From: Bdellovibrio svalbardensis
GTDB taxonomy: Bacteria; Bdellovibrionota; Bdellovibrionia; Bdellovibrionales; Bdellovibrionaceae
DNA: 64,000 nt
Direction of reading: 5' to 3'
Assembly (NCBI RefSeq): GCF_029531655.1
Contig: NZ_JANRMI010000004.1
Coordinates: 310,001-374,000, forward strand
Shown: piece by piece, positions 44,233 to 55,626 of the stretch
How positions within the stretch are numbered: the first letter of the stretch is position 1
How the letters are laid out: every line of letters starts with the position of its first letter
Notes under the pieces: generated by a model
What the model saw: the letters and a program-made list of their open reading frames with translations, nothing else
Database searches by the model: none
What the model was told of the DNA's origin: nothing
Program-made: the position numbers and the translations under genes

Positions 44233-44470
44233 AAATGACCTCTGATTCTGAGTTCAGACTACTGGAAAATCAGGGAAAATTCCATGGAAGAACCGCTCAG
44301 GAAATAGCACAAATTGCCACTTCCCCCGCGCTTAAGGCCCTTCGGTCGGTAAATAATGCCAAAATCCCGCCATAACCTTGATTTCATAAGACATTTTCTA
44401 GGCGCCCCGAGCCAAATTCTGGTAAGACAGAGGGGCACTTTTGTTATTTTTTGTACTACTGAGGTCCGCC

Positions 44471-45865
44471 TTGAACTCTACTGACTTTTCATCCCTAGCC
44501 TTATCCCCTGAATTGCTTTCTGTTGTCCAAGAACTGGGCTACGAAGAGCTGACACCAATCCAGGCGGCAAGTATTCCATTGCTTTTGGATGGCAAGGACA
44601 TCATCGGACAATCAAAAACCGGCAGCGGAAAGACCGCGGCTTTTTCTTTGCCGATCTTAAATAAACTCGATCTCTCTAATCAAAACATTCAAGCCTTAGT
44701 CATCTGTCCTACCCGCGAACTCGCAACTCAAGTGGTGGGTGAGATTAGAAAATTGGGACGTCGACATGTGGGCCTGAAGGTTCTGCCTTTGATCGGAGGC
44801 CAAACCGGTCGTGAGCAAGCTCAGTCTTTGGAAAAAGGCGTCCATATTGCCGTGGGAACTCCGGGTCGCATCCTGGATCATATGAACCGCGAGCGCATTG
44901 ATCTCAGTGACCTCGCAACAGTGATCTTTGATGAAGCTGATAAAATGTTAGAGATGGGCTTTGAAAAAGAACTTCGCGCCATCATGAAAGATGTGCCCGC
45001 AAAGCGCCAGACCGCTCTGTTTTCTGCAACCTTCCCCGAGGCCATTCAATCTTTGAGTCGTCGCTATCAACGAAATCCTATGCAGATCATCGTTGCTGAA
45101 CCTGAAGGCCAAAGTTCTTCGATTGAGCAAATTGTGTATGAGACAGAAGCCGAATACAAAACCAACACTTTAATGCGCATTCTTCAACAGCATCCTTCCA
45201 ACTCAACGATCGTGTTCTGTAATATGAAAGCGACCGTGAATGAGATCACGGAAACAATTCAAGAAAATGACGTTCCGTGCGCAAGTCTGCACGGCGATTT
45301 GGATCAACGCGAACGGGATCGAGTCATGGCGATGTTCCGCAATGGCAGCATTCCATTACTGATTGCAACGGATGTTGCCGCACGCGGCTTGGATATTGAA
45401 AATCTGGAGATGGTTGTGAACTACGATCTTCCGGCACAACCTGAAACTTACGTTCACCGCATCGGTCGTACCGGCCGCGCGGGTCGTACGGGGACGGCCG
45501 TCAGCCTCGCGGGACCGCGCGACACCTTGAAGCTGCTCGAACTTGAAAAACTCACGGGTGGTAAATTCCTTCGCCCTGCTTTGGGATTTAAGAATCAGCA
45601 TGGCTTGAACAAATTTGCACATCAAGCGGCCATGCAAACGATTTCCATTTCCGGCGGACGCAAAGACAAACTCAGACCCGGCGACATCTTAGGAGCGTTG
45701 ACGGGTGCCGCTGGCGGTCTGACTGCGGCCGACGTGGGTAAAATTGAAATGCACGATAAGTTTACTTATGTCGCCATCGCTGCCAACGTCGTTGACCAGG
45801 CTTTAGACCGTCTTCGTACAGGTAAAATCAAAGGCAACAAATACCAAGTTAAAATGATGAAGTAA
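44471..45865 (+). CDS. dbpA: ATP-dependent RNA helicase DbpA
   Basis: A 464-residue DEAD-box helicase with all motifs: SKTGSGKTAA, PTRELATQ, TPGRIL, DEAD, SAT, ARGLDI and [11 protein letters not shown]. The C-terminal domain (about 385-464), MQTISISGGRKDKLRPGDILGALTG...GKIEMHDKFTYVAI, is the DbpA RNA-binding domain that recognises hairpin 92 of 23S rRNA, so a role in 50S assembly is expected. Start is a TTG with GAGGT 5 nt upstream, matching the E. coli DbpA length of 457; an earlier TTG at 44441 lacks a ribosome binding site. Confidence 0.94.
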   Translation: MNSTDFSSLALSPELLSVVQELGYEELTPIQAASIPLLLDGKDIIGQSKTGSGKTAAFSLPILNKLDLSNQNIQALVICPTRELATQVVGEIRKLGRRHVGLKVLPLIGGQTGREQAQSLEKGVHIAVGTPGRILDHMNRERIDLSDLATVIFDEADKMLEMGFEKELRAIMKDVPAKRQTALFSATFPEAIQSLSRRYQRNPMQIIVAEPEGQSSSIEQIVYETEAEYKTNTLMRILQQHPSNSTIVFCNMKATVNEITETIQENDVPCASLHGDLDQRERDRVMAMFRNGSIPLLIATDVAARGLDIENLEMVVNYDLPAQPETYVHRIGRTGRAGRTGTAVSLAGPRDTLKLLELEKLTGGKFLRPALGFKNQHGLNKFAHQAAMQTISISGGRKDKLRPGDILGALTGAAGGLTAADVGKIEMHDKFTYVAIAANVVDQALDRLRTGKIKGNKYQVKMMK

Positions 45866-45885
45866 GATGTTCTTTGTTCGCTTTA

Positions 45886-47400
45886 TTAAGCGGCTCGCGT
45901 CCTTGTAAATTGAGCCGCCTGCAGCGAAGGCTCGTCGCCCTCACCGCCATCAATCAAAACACCCAATTCATGTATTTGGCCTTGGACTGCTTCGCTTTGT
46001 GACGCAATTTCTGCCGCCGTCGATGAAACTTCTTCTGCAGAAGAGGCATTGCTTTGAGAAGAACTATCCAGAACTTCCAGGGCCTGCGACAGTAAAAGGA
46101 TACGCTGAGTCTGCTCTTCGCTTCCATGAGCAATTTCGTTATTAAGAGTCATCACCTTATTGATATTCTCACAAATCGAACGCAAGACTTCACTACTCAC
46201 CTGACTGGCTTTAACACCCTGATCCACCTGATTTGCTGATGTCGAGATCAACTGATTGATATCTTTGGCGGCCTCGGCACTTCGCTGCGCTAAAGTACGA
46301 ACGGCATCCGCGACGACTGCAAAGCCCTTGCCTTGTTCTCCAGCCCGGGCGGCTTCGACAGAGGCATTCAAAGCCAAAAGGTTTGTTTGGAAAGCGATAT
46401 CGTCGATGACATCAATGATATCCAACATCTTTTTTGAGGATTTTGAGATGCTTTGCATGCACTCAAATAAATTCTTTAGTTCCTTTTCTCCACTGCTCGC
46501 CGTCTCACTTGATAAGCGCGCCAGATCCGAAGCCTTCTTCGAGCTCTCAGAGTTTATACTCACCTGGGCACCGATTTCTTCAACCGTTGCCACCGCTTCC
46601 TCTAAAGACGCTGCCGTTCTTGTGGAAGATTGCGCCAGCTCATTACTTGCTGCCGACAGTTGTTCGATAGCGACAGCCACCTGAGTACTGGCAGCTTCAA
46701 CAGCATGCGAAGTCAGAGAGACTTTCACGACGATCCTGCGCCCCAGAAGAATCAATAGCATTGCAACCCCGCCGCCCATCAGGACTGTTGCAACAATCAG
46801 AAATTTGACAACTCTTGATTCTGTGGCTTTAGCTAACTTCCGGTCGGCCTCTGCATTGGCATACTCCTGACTGATTACTTTATCAGAGTATTCGCCGACT
46901 ACTTTGTTCAGATCATGAATGCGACCGTCCATAATTTTTTTTACAGAGAGAAGGTCCGCTGGATTTTCTGATATCAGTAAGGTTTGAATTTGTTTCGCCA
47001 AAGAGAGATACTCTTTTGTATCTTTCTCTACCGTGGGAAAATGTTCTTTTTCAAATGAGTCGAAAGAAGTTTTCTTATAACTTTCTACGGCCTCTTGAAT
47101 GTTCGCAATGTCCGCAGTTAAATCTTTGGCCATTTCGGTGCGAGAATTTATATCATTTTCGTGAGCTAAAGCCTCCCAAACATGGCCGTTTAAAGACTCC
47201 CGACCTAAGTCAAAAGCGGCGATACTTTCAATGCTAGGGACAAGGCCTTGATGCACGCTATCAAGAAGCTCATTTAACGATTGGACATCTTTGTATGAGG
47301 AATAGCCAGTAAAGCTAAAGCCGGCGATAGGCAGAAAGGCCAACATCAAAATTTGATATTTTAAGGATTGAAATTTTCTTAACGTCCCAGCACTCAACAT
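45886..47400 (-). CDS. Methyl-accepting chemotaxis protein
   Basis: A 504-residue transducer. One N-terminal helix (about 14-32) and a second at about 188-210 frame a helical periplasmic sensor of the four-helix-bundle kind. The cytoplasmic tip carries the invariant hairpin IDDIAFQTNLLALNASVEAARAGEQGKGFAVVADAVRTLA. No standard HAMP domain can be seen between the second helix and the signalling coil; the RRIVVKVSLTSHAVEAAS stretch is too short. Ligand unknown. The start at 47400 (MLSAGTLRK) is chosen because it places the first membrane helix near the N-terminus. Confidence 0.9.
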   Translation of the reverse strand: MLSAGTLRKFQSLKYQILMLAFLPIAGFSFTGYSSYKDVQSLNELLDSVHQGLVPSIESIAAFDLGRESLNGHVWEALAHENDINSRTEMAKDLTADIANIQEAVESYKKTSFDSFEKEHFPTVEKDTKEYLSLAKQIQTLLISENPADLLSVKKIMDGRIHDLNKVVGEYSDKVISQEYANAEADRKLAKATESRVVKFLIVATVLMGGGVAMLLILLGRRIVVKVSLTSHAVEAASTQVAVAIEQLSAASNELAQSSTRTAASLEEAVATVEEIGAQVSINSESSKKASDLARLSSETASSGEKELKNLFECMQSISKSSKKMLDIIDVIDDIAFQTNLLALNASVEAARAGEQGKGFAVVADAVRTLAQRSAEAAKDINQLISTSANQVDQGVKASQVSSEVLRSICENINKVMTLNNEIAHGSEEQTQRILLLSQALEVLDSSSQSNASSAEEVSSTAAEIASQSEAVQGQIHELGVLIDGGEGDEPSLQAAQFTRTRAA

Positions 47401-47617
47401 GAAAAACTCACTTTCATTTACAATCGAGCTGCATTTATCGGCTCCTCTCAAAAGAAAATTAGTCAATTTTCGTTTACATATCACAACTATATCGATGCAG
47501 CTCTGACCTCCTGCTGCCACATTTTTTTAATGCAATCTCTGTCTGGACGAAGGATCCTATACCTCGTCACTTGCCTGGACTAAGTTTCTCCACCTAGAAT
47601 GGAGGAGCCTCATTAAT

Positions 47618-49708
47618 ATGCAGCTTAAGAAGGACCCTATGAAATCAGCAAAAAAAGTGAAGACTCCCCTCGCGGCACCTGTTGCTCCGAAATATCCAAA
47701 GACTTTTAAAAATCATAACGACGTTCGCGTCGATGACTACTTCTGGCTTCGCGATAGAAAACATCCGGAAACGATGAAGTACCTGAATGCGGAAAATAAG
47801 TACTTTGAAAATCATATGAAGCCTTTGCAGACTTTGAAGAACAAGCTCTTCAAAGAAATGAAGTCACGCATCAAGGAAAATGACTCCACCGTTCCCGCTC
47901 CAGATGGCAACTATCTTTACTCTTCTAAATTCAAAAAGGGTAAACAGTACGCGATCCACGTGCGCAAACCTAAAAAAGGTGGCAGCGAAAAGGTCATTCT
48001 TGACGGCAACGTTCTTGCCAAGGGAAAAGAGTATTTCCAGCTAAGCAGCATGAATTTGGCTTATGATGAAAATCTATTGGCCTATGGCGTGGACTTCGAT
48101 GGTTCCGAGCGCTACGCCCTTCACTTTAAAAACTTGAAAACTGGAAAGACTTTGCCGGAAGTGATCAAGAACACCAATGGTTCTTGTGAATGGGCGAAAG
48201 ACAGCCAGACATTTTTCTATGTGGTGCTGGATGCGAATCTTCGTCCTTTCCAAGTTTATCGCCATACTATGGGTGACAATCCTAAGAAAGACACTTTGGT
48301 CTTTGAAGAAAAAGATCCTCAGCATTTTGTTGGTCTTTATCAATCGCAATCCAAAGACTATATCTACATTCATACCGCTGGCAAAGTGACCTCGGAAATT
48401 TGGTACTTGAGAGCTGACGATCCAAATGGAAAGTTTAAATGCTTTGAAGCTCGTAAGGAAAACATCGAATACAATGTTATGGACCGCGAAGGCCATTTCT
48501 GGATTCATACGAACTACAAAGCGACCAACTTCCAAATCATGAAAACGCCGCTTGAGAAAACCGGCCGCAAGCACTGGAAAACCGTATTCAAAAATTCAGA
48601 CAAAGTGTTGCGCGAAGGTTTTTCTGTCTTTGCCGACTACTTGGTTATTTCAGAGCGCGAGGCGGGCCTGCCACAAATTCGCATCTATGATTTTGAAAAG
48701 AAAAAAGATCATCTGATCTCATTCTCTGACGATGCTTATGATGTGGAAGTTGGTGGCGGCAATCGCGAATACCATACGGACTTACTGCGTATTGCCTATT
48801 CCTCCCCGATCACTCCGGATTCAGTCATTGAGTACAACATGAAGACCCGCAAATCGAAGGTTCTAAAGACCAAAGAAGTGAAGGGTCATAAGAAGTCGAA
48901 TTATGTCTGCGAGCGTGTGTGGGTGAAGTCTCATGATGGCGTGAAAGTTCCTCTGACTTTGGTTTACAAAAAGGGCTTTAAGAAGAATGGCAAAGCGCCC
49001 GGCTATCTTTACGGCTACGGTTCGTATGGCATGAGCATCCCTGATGCCTTCCCGGTCCGTCGTGACGTTTTCCGTTTGATTGATCGCGGCTTTGTATATG
49101 CCTTGGCACATCCTCGCGGTGGCTCTGAAATGGGTCGCTCTTGGTATGAAGACGGCAAGTTCTTGAAAAAGAAAAACACCTTCAAAGACTTTATCGCTTG
49201 CGGCGATTACCTCGTGAGCAATAACTGGGTGGCGAAAGACAAACTTGCCGCTTGCGGTGGCAGTGCCGGTGGTATGTTGATGGGTGCTTGCATGAATATG
49301 CGCCCTGATCTGTTCACAGCCGTAGCGGCTCACGTGCCTTTTGTGGATGTTATCAATACGATGTTTGATAAAGATCTTCCTCTGACACAAATTGAATACA
49401 AAGAGTGGGGAAATCCTGCTGACAAGAAATACTACAAGTACATGAAAAGCTACTCCCCTTACGACAATGTCGAAAAGAAAGCTTATCCGAACTTGTTTGT
49501 GACTTGTGGCTTGAACGATCCACGCGTGACTTACTGGGAACCGGCGAAGTGGGTGGCGAAACTACGTGAACTCAAAACGAATGACAACGCTCTCGTCTTT
49601 AAGACGAATATGGGCGCCGGTCACTTCGGTGTGTCCGGTCGTTTCGACCATCTTTGGGAGCAAGCCGAGGAGTTTGCGTTTATATTGAAGACTTTTGGTT
49701 TGGCTTAG
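47618..49708 (+). CDS. ptrB: Oligopeptidase B (S9A prolyl oligopeptidase family)
   Basis: A 696-residue serine peptidase that cuts short peptides after basic residues if it behaves like oligopeptidase B. The N-terminal seven-bladed propeller begins after VDDYFWLRDR; the alpha/beta-hydrolase domain has the nucleophile Ser549 in ACGGSAGGMLMG, the acid in CGLNDPRVTYWEP and the His in MGAGHFGVSGR. No signal peptide, so cytoplasmic or non-classically exported. Two starts are possible: ATG 47618 (GGAGG 12 nt upstream) or ATG 47639 (AAGGA 4 nt upstream). Confidence 0.9.
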   Translation: MQLKKDPMKSAKKVKTPLAAPVAPKYPKTFKNHNDVRVDDYFWLRDRKHPETMKYLNAENKYFENHMKPLQTLKNKLFKEMKSRIKENDSTVPAPDGNYLYSSKFKKGKQYAIHVRKPKKGGSEKVILDGNVLAKGKEYFQLSSMNLAYDENLLAYGVDFDGSERYALHFKNLKTGKTLPEVIKNTNGSCEWAKDSQTFFYVVLDANLRPFQVYRHTMGDNPKKDTLVFEEKDPQHFVGLYQSQSKDYIYIHTAGKVTSEIWYLRADDPNGKFKCFEARKENIEYNVMDREGHFWIHTNYKATNFQIMKTPLEKTGRKHWKTVFKNSDKVLREGFSVFADYLVISEREAGLPQIRIYDFEKKKDHLISFSDDAYDVEVGGGNREYHTDLLRIAYSSPITPDSVIEYNMKTRKSKVLKTKEVKGHKKSNYVCERVWVKSHDGVKVPLTLVYKKGFKKNGKAPGYLYGYGSYGMSIPDAFPVRRDVFRLIDRGFVYALAHPRGGSEMGRSWYEDGKFLKKKNTFKDFIACGDYLVSNNWVAKDKLAACGGSAGGMLMGACMNMRPDLFTAVAAHVPFVDVINTMFDKDLPLTQIEYKEWGNPADKKYYKYMKSYSPYDNVEKKAYPNLFVTCGLNDPRVTYWEPAKWVAKLRELKTNDNALVFKTNMGAGHFGVSGRFDHLWEQAEEFAFILKTFGLA

Positions 49709-49718
49709 TGTTTTTTTG

Positions 49719-49748
49719 AAACTGTGCGGACTCTCTTCCGCACAGTTT
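49719..49748 (+). terminator. Hairpin after ptrB, probable terminator
   Basis: AAACTGTGCGGA (49719-49730) and TCCGCACAGTTT (49737-49748) form a perfect 12-bp stem with a 6-nt loop. The T-run after it is short. The left arm alone recurs at 55614-55625, next to the second direct repeat. Confidence 0.65.
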
Positions 49749-49753
49749 AGAAT

Positions 49754-49795
49754 CCCAGCTCATCGCATCGCAAAAAGGTACGGCGTACCTCTAAA
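49754..49795. repeat. Direct repeat, left copy (flanks the fibre gene)
   Basis: A 42-nt unit matching 55627-55668 with one mismatch. It contains the palindrome AGGTACGGCGTACCT (49776-49790). It follows the ptrB hairpin. Confidence 0.85.
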
Positions 49796-49978
49796 TAATA
49801 TCTTGGAAAATCTCTCAGACCATAAACCACTCTAATCTCAACTTAGGGAATGCAACCTCATTTTTAAATAAAGTCCGGCTCACAATAGCGTGTGCAAATT
49901 AGGAAAACTCCGCAGTTTCACCCAATTAGCATGATGTGCATTCAAGAATTCATTATTAAATGCCGAGAAGTTATATCA

Positions 49979-52900
49979 ATGGAACGTCTCATGAACTTTT
50001 TTGGCATAATAGCGCAAAAATCAGATCTGCTTAAGCAGATGATTAAACAGCCGCTTCTATTGAAGCGCCTACGCCTCTCCATTGCCTTCAGCACAAGCGT
50101 ACTCTTTTTCTTTTTCCTTCCTTTAACGAAAACACATGCTGCCCCTGCCGTTCTGACTTACCAAGGCAGAATTCTAAATACCAATGGAACCCCTCTGGAA
50201 TACAGTAGCGTTTCTTTCTTGTTCCAGATCATGGACCCCTTGGGGCAATGTCTTATCTATCAGGAGCAACTGAGCGGCATTAACATGGTGAACTCGGGGG
50301 GTGTATTTGATGTGCCCATCGGGACAGGTTCGATACAATATCCTTTGGGGGCGACGAGCATTCTCAATGCCTTTAATAACACCTCCCTTCTCAGTTGTGG
50401 CACGTGCACTCTGAGTGGCGCCACTTACTCCTGTTCAAACAGCTCAAGTACCTACCAGGCATCTTCAGGTGATTTAAGAAAACTGCGTGTATCATTTTAT
50501 GACGGTTCATCTTGGAAAACGATCGCTCCCGATAATGTTATTCGCTCGGTTCCATTTGCTGGATACGCCGCTTCTGCTGAAAAGCTTGGGACCAATGTCG
50601 CCACTGATTTTTTGACTAAAGCAGGATTGCCAAATTGTTCAGCTGGTACTTTCTTGTCTTGGAATAGCTCGACCTCCACTATGACCTGTTCCGCGGCCGG
50701 TGGCGGAACTATTACCGGAGTGACCTCAGGAACGGGGCTGAGCGGTGGTGGCACTTCAGGCAACGTGACCATCGACCTTGCGAACACGACAGTGACAGCC
50801 GGCACCTACGGTTCTTCAACATCAGTTCCAACTTTCACAGTCAATGCTCAAGGGCAACTTACCGCTGCAGGTAGCGTCACCATCAGCGGCGTCGCACCCG
50901 GCGGAGGTGCCAGTGGTGACCTCTCGGGAACCTATCCAGGTCCTACAGTGGCAAAGATTCAAGGCATCGCAGTGAGCTCAACAACTCCCTCCGCCATTGG
51001 ACAAGTTTTAAGATATGGCGGAACACAATACTCTCCCGCATTCTTGGGAATCGGCGATATTCGCTCGACGGTAACACCTTTTGGCGGTGCTTTTACTGCA
51101 ACAGCTTGTTCGATCAGTCAGACATTGTATTATCAATCAGCCACTGACACCTTCCAGTGTCAGTCTATTGGCGGTCTTCCTGCCACAGCTATTACTTCGG
51201 GAAGTTTTGCCGCGGCTCAAATGCCGGCCTTCACTGGAGACGCAACCTCCCCTGCCGGTTCGACCAATTTGACATTGGCAAACTCAGGCGTCACCGCAGG
51301 AACTTATACATCGGTGACTGTGAATGCAAAAGGTCTCATCACAGCGGGAAACAGCCCGACGACTCTTGCCGGTTATGGCATCAGCGATGGGATTCAAAAC
51401 ATTGGCGGCACTCCAAGTGTGCAAACTGGAACATTTGCATCTCGCCCAGCTTTTGGAATAGCGGGAAGACTTTATATTGCTTCGGATAATAACACTCTTT
51501 ATCGCGACACGGGTTCTGCTTGGGTCGCCATTGGTGACGGTGCCGGTACAGGTACGGTGACTTCAATCACTGCAGGAACTGGCTTAACTGGTGGTACTAT
51601 TTCGACTTCGGGTACTATTGGCTTGGGTACAGAGTTGACGGGATTGAACGGACTTTCAACGACGGGTTTTGTTAAACGTACTGGCGCAGGTACTTACACT
51701 ACTGCTGCCGCAAGTTTAACGGGCGATGTTTCAGGGATCTTGCCGGTTGCAAACGGTGGTACAAATTCTTCGACAGCCTTAACTGGTAACAAAGTAATGG
51801 TTTCAAGTGGTGGCGCGATTGTTGAGGCAACTGCAATTACCGCGAACAGAGCCTTGATCTCGGATGCGAATGGAATTCCAACTCACTCTACAGTGACCAA
51901 TACAGAACTCGGTTACTTATCAGGTGTGACTTCAGCGGTTCAAACACAAATCAACGGCGCGGCTCTATTGGCGGGTCGCACTGGCGGTCAGGTTTTAAAT
52001 GGTGGAACTGCCGCAAGCAACAGCTTGACATTAGACTCTACGGCGAACGCCACGAAGGGATATGTATTGCTAAATCCTACCGGTGGCAATGTTGGTATCG
52101 GAACCGCAACTCCGGCGATCAAACTTGATGTCGCTGGTGCGGTTCGGGTTGGTACGGATGCGACTGTCTGTGCAGCTGGAGTCGCGGGTGCGATCCGCTA
52201 CAATGGTGGCAACGTCGAGTATTGTAACGGAACATCGTGGACTGCTTTTGCTGCAAGTGGCTCTGGCATTACTTCACTAAATGGTTTGACTGGAAACACA
52301 CAAACTTTTGCCATTGGCACAAGTGGGAACTCGCCTGCATTCAGCTCTGCGACAACTACACACACCTTAAATATTCCGATGGCGTCAGTTGCTTCGGTAA
52401 CTGCGGGTCTCATCAGTAAAACTGACTATGACAACTTCAATACAAAGCTGGGAACAGCGTCGACATTCTCTGGTGACGTTTCAGGAACTTCCAGCACGAT
52501 GTCGGTGGATAAAATTAAAGGCAAAGCAGTTAGTGCAACCGCACCAACGGATACTCAGTTCCTCGTCTATAACAATGGTGCAACTCAATATGCTCCGGTG
52601 AGCATGTCGGGCGACGCAACGATGGCGAATACGGGTGCTGTGACTTTGAAGAACACCGGTACTGCTGGAACTTATACTAAGGTCACAACGGACGCTCAAG
52701 GTCGCGTGACTTCTGGCACTACTCTTGTTGCGGCGGATATTCCGGGTCTTGATTGGGCTAAGATTACATCCGGAAAGCCAACTACACTCGGTGGCTATGC
52801 AATTACTGATGGCGTGCAAAACAATGGCGGCACACCAAGTATGCAAACGGGAACTTTGGCTGCTCGCCCTGCATTTGGAACAGCCGGAAGATTGTATATC

Positions 52901-55603
52901 GCTTCAGATAACAACACTCTCTATCGCGATACGGGTGCAGCGTGGATTGCAATCGGAGATGGCGTTGGTGCAGGAACTGTGACATCGATCACAGCCGGAA
53001 CTGGCCTAACCGGTGGTACTATTACGACTTCAGGTACTATTGGTTTAGGAACAGAGTTGACGGGATTAAACGGACTTTCAACCACGGGTTTTGTTAAACG
53101 CACTGGCGCTGGTGCTTACACTACTGCCGCTGCAAGTTTGACGGCCGATGTTTCTGGAGTCCTGCCGATTGCCAATGGTGGTACAAACTCATCAACAGCA
53201 TTAACCAACAACCAACTGATGTATTCAGGGGCAGGTGCGATCAAAGAACTGGGCGCGATGACTGACGGTCAAATCGTTGTCGGTAAAAATGCCAGTGCCC
53301 CACAAATAGTTACCATGAGTGGCGACGTGACTGTTTCGAATACCGGTGTGACGACGGTTGGAAAAGTGAATGGCACCACCGTTACGGGTGTAGGCTTAGC
53401 CAATAACAATATTCTGCAGAACACTTCTGGTTCTGCAATTACGGCGAATAATGTTTTATTGAGCAACGGAACTGCAACAGGTGTTACCGCATTGACGAGC
53501 CCCGCTAGTGGTGTGTTGACTTCTTCAGGGACTGTGCCGACCTGGTCTGCATCTTTGCCAGCGACTATGGGTGGCACGGGACAAACTAGTTTTGCGGTTG
53601 GTGATTTGCTGTATGCCTCAACAACGACAGCGATGTCCCGATTGCCGGCCTCAACATCTGGCTATGTTTTAACTAGTAATGGCGTGGGAAGCGCTCCTAG
53701 TTGGCAGGCCTTTTCAGCTGGAGATTTCAAATCCGACGGTTCCATCAGCATGACAGGCCCCCTTAAGGCGTCTACGGGAACTGCAACGGATCCATCCATC
53801 ACCTTCAGTTCAGATGCGAATACTGGCTTGTACTCCGGTGGAGCTGGTCTGTTGGAAATGACTACAGCTGGAGTACTCAGATTTGAAGTCAGCAGCGTGG
53901 GTTTTCTTTCTCCGAGTGTAAATGGCCCCAAGTTGACTTCCGCAGCGGGAACAGCGGCGCTTCCCGCCTTTGCCTTCAATGGAAATACCAACTCTGGTAT
54001 GTGGTCTCCTGGTGCAAATGCCTTGGCATTTTCTTCCAATGGTGCAGAACGCGTGAGAATTGATTCCACTGGCAATTTTGGGATTGGTACAAATGCGCCT
54101 GCTGCCTTATTAGATATAAGTTCTTCTAACAGGACTAAAATTGGTTTTACCAACACTAGCGCGGCCAGTGGCTCTCGAGCTTTCGCAATAGAAAACTCTG
54201 GCGATATGCTGAAATTTAATGCTACTTCGGATGACTACAACACCGCTCAGGGTGCGCTATTCCTTAGCCGAAATAGAAAGATTGCCATTGGTCCCATCGT
54301 TGGCGCATCTATTCCTTACGATCTGACTCTTTCGGGATATTCGGCCAATAAAACTATTGGTATTGAAAGAACCGCGAACTCCACTCAAAATGGAGGAAAT
54401 GGTAACGGGATCAGTCTTCTTGCTGGTGGCGCCACTGCGGGATTGACAGATAAAGATGGCGGCAGCCTGATCTTCTCAACCGGAATATCGACGGGAGCCG
54501 GCAGCGCATCGATCACTTTTAAAACAACACCTAGTGGGGCTACTGGAGCGACTGACAATAATCCCGCAACTCGCATGATAATCGACGGCGCCGGCAATGT
54601 GGGAATGGGCACCACTGCGCCCTCTTATCCTCTGGATGTAACCGGCAATGTAGGAACAGGTTCACGCATTGCTATGGATCGAGATGGCGCATTGAATTCT
54701 TTCATTAGAGCGCGTGGTACAGATACAGAGCCAGCCAGTATCGCCTATGGATTTCACTCCACTGCCACAGGGACTGTGGACAAGTTGATGCTCCAAACCA
54801 GCGGCGTACAACGTATGACTGTCGATTCTTCGGGAAATGTTGGAATTGGAACAACGGCTCCATCTACTCTTCTTAGCGTCGACTACCCATCCGCTGCGAA
54901 TGGCGCAAATACGAATATCGCAAGATTTAGCGGCGGAACCGATGCCACTCTGGGCCCCTTGGGATTGGCAATTTGGGTCAGTCCATCGGCAACAGCCACC
55001 AACCGGGTTATTGGTCTTGGTGTTGGTGACTCCACCGGTGCAAGAAGTCTTGCTCTGAATGTGAATTCCAATGGAGCCGCAGGCATGGTGGGTATTGGAA
55101 CGGCAGCGCCCAGTTACACTCTTCACGTGGTCGGCAGCGCAGGTTTAAGTTCTGGAACAGCTTGGATCAACGCTTCTGATATTCGCTTAAAAGATATCCA
55201 AGGCGACTATGAATATGGGCTTAAGGAAGTCTTAAAACTTCACACGGTTCGCTATAATTATAAAAAAGGAAATGCGCTGGGACTTCCTTCAGATCAGAAC
55301 AAAACAGGATTTATCGCTCAAGAGGTTCAATCGGTAATTCCGGATGCGGTTCATCGCAGAATTGATGGCTATCTGGAACTCAACGTGGACCCGATCCATT
55401 GGGCCGTAGTGAATGCCATCAAGGACCTATATCGCAAGTATCTCGCCCCACTCATGGCAAATGATCAGACGCAAGATCGAAAGATTGCTTCCCTCGAAGC
55501 TCGTGCCGAGAAAGCAGAAAAAGAAAATACTCAATTGAAACAAAAAAATATCGAACTTGAAGATCGACTGACCCGAATCGAAAAGATTTTGAAATCTAAA
55601 TAA
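49979..55603 (+). CDS. Giant phage-fibre-like surface protein with C-terminal S74 chaperone (candidate mosaic adhesive trimer)
   Basis: A 1,874-residue exported protein. After a hydrophobic signal segment ending THAAP it has an N-terminal [16 protein letters not shown] domain, then about 1,500 residues of fibre-type repeats ([47 protein letters not shown], GNVGIGTxAP). It ends with an intramolecular chaperone/peptidase S74 domain whose catalytic Ser1733 lies in ASDIRLKDI, then a coiled coil. S74 domains trimerise fibres and then cut themselves off. This matches the mosaic fibre proteins known in Bdellovibrio for prey recognition. Starts at 49979, 49991 and 50039 are all possible; none has a strong ribosome binding site. 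Confidence 0.88.
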   Translation: MERLMNFFGIIAQKSDLLKQMIKQPLLLKRLRLSIAFSTSVLFFFFLPLTKTHAAPAVLTYQGRILNTNGTPLEYSSVSFLFQIMDPLGQCLIYQEQLSGINMVNSGGVFDVPIGTGSIQYPLGATSILNAFNNTSLLSCGTCTLSGATYSCSNSSSTYQASSGDLRKLRVSFYDGSSWKTIAPDNVIRSVPFAGYAASAEKLGTNVATDFLTKAGLPNCSAGTFLSWNSSTSTMTCSAAGGGTITGVTSGTGLSGGGTSGNVTIDLANTTVTAGTYGSSTSVPTFTVNAQGQLTAAGSVTISGVAPGGGASGDLSGTYPGPTVAKIQGIAVSSTTPSAIGQVLRYGGTQYSPAFLGIGDIRSTVTPFGGAFTATACSISQTLYYQSATDTFQCQSIGGLPATAITSGSFAAAQMPAFTGDATSPAGSTNLTLANSGVTAGTYTSVTVNAKGLITAGNSPTTLAGYGISDGIQNIGGTPSVQTGTFASRPAFGIAGRLYIASDNNTLYRDTGSAWVAIGDGAGTGTVTSITAGTGLTGGTISTSGTIGLGTELTGLNGLSTTGFVKRTGAGTYTTAAASLTGDVSGILPVANGGTNSSTALTGNKVMVSSGGAIVEATAITANRALISDANGIPTHSTVTNTELGYLSGVTSAVQTQINGAALLAGRTGGQVLNGGTAASNSLTLDSTANATKGYVLLNPTGGNVGIGTATPAIKLDVAGAVRVGTDATVCAAGVAGAIRYNGGNVEYCNGTSWTAFAASGSGITSLNGLTGNTQTFAIGTSGNSPAFSSATTTHTLNIPMASVASVTAGLISKTDYDNFNTKLGTASTFSGDVSGTSSTMSVDKIKGKAVSATAPTDTQFLVYNNGATQYAPVSMSGDATMANTGAVTLKNTGTAGTYTKVTTDAQGRVTSGTTLVAADIPGLDWAKITSGKPTTLGGYAITDGVQNNGGTPSMQTGTLAARPAFGTAGRLYIASDNNTLYRDTGAAWIAIGDGVGAGTVTSITAGTGLTGGTITTSGTIGLGTELTGLNGLSTTGFVKRTGAGAYTTAAASLTADVSGVLPIANGGTNSSTALTNNQLMYSGAGAIKELGAMTDGQIVVGKNASAPQIVTMSGDVTVSNTGVTTVGKVNGTTVTGVGLANNNILQNTSGSAITANNVLLSNGTATGVTALTSPASGVLTSSGTVPTWSASLPATMGGTGQTSFAVGDLLYASTTTAMSRLPASTSGYVLTSNGVGSAPSWQAFSAGDFKSDGSISMTGPLKASTGTATDPSITFSSDANTGLYSGGAGLLEMTTAGVLRFEVSSVGFLSPSVNGPKLTSAAGTAALPAFAFNGNTNSGMWSPGANALAFSSNGAERVRIDSTGNFGIGTNAPAALLDISSSNRTKIGFTNTSAASGSRAFAIENSGDMLKFNATSDDYNTAQGALFLSRNRKIAIGPIVGASIPYDLTLSGYSANKTIGIERTANSTQNGGNGNGISLLAGGATAGLTDKDGGSLIFSTGISTGAGSASITFKTTPSGATGATDNNPATRMIIDGAGNVGMGTTAPSYPLDVTGNVGTGSRIAMDRDGALNSFIRARGTDTEPASIAYGFHSTATGTVDKLMLQTSGVQRMTVDSSGNVGIGTTAPSTLLSVDYPSAANGANTNIARFSGGTDATLGPLGLAIWVSPSATATNRVIGLGVGDSTGARSLALNVNSNGAAGMVGIGTAAPSYTLHVVGSAGLSSGTAWINASDIRLKDIQGDYEYGLKEVLKLHTVRYNYKKGNALGLPSDQNKTGFIAQEVQSVIPDAVHRRIDGYLELNVDPIHWAVVNAIKDLYRKYLAPLMANDQTQDRKIASLEARAEKAEKENTQLKQKNIELEDRLTRIEKILKSK
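50025..50040. other. 16-bp perfect palindrome at the fibre gene start
   Basis: ATCTGCTTAAGCAGAT is its own reverse complement and overlaps one candidate ATG (50039). If that ATG is used, the palindrome could be an operator or a structure over the start; otherwise it is coding. Confidence 0.4.
51360..51789 (+). repeat. Internal fibre duplication, first copy
   Basis: About 430 bp encoding YGISDG...TNSSTALT. The protein is highly similar to the second copy (52780-53212), but the DNA differs at many third codon positions. Confidence 0.8.
52780..53212 (+). repeat. Internal fibre duplication, second copy
   Basis: About 433 bp encoding YAITDG...TNSSTALT, the partner of 51360-51789. [17 protein letters not shown] and [20 protein letters not shown] are shared unchanged. 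Confidence 0.8.
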
Positions 55604-55626
55604 GCTCTTTCTGAAACTGTGCGGAA

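Noticed and set aside
54662-55126. Long antisense frames across the fibre gene
   Set aside because: Low-complexity repeats on the coding strand produce open mirror frames; no start signals or domains.
49979-55603. Remnant prophage suggested by the tail-fibre-like gene
   Set aside because: No capsid, portal, terminase, lysis or integrase genes nearby; the protein has a signal peptide, which fits a surface protein better.
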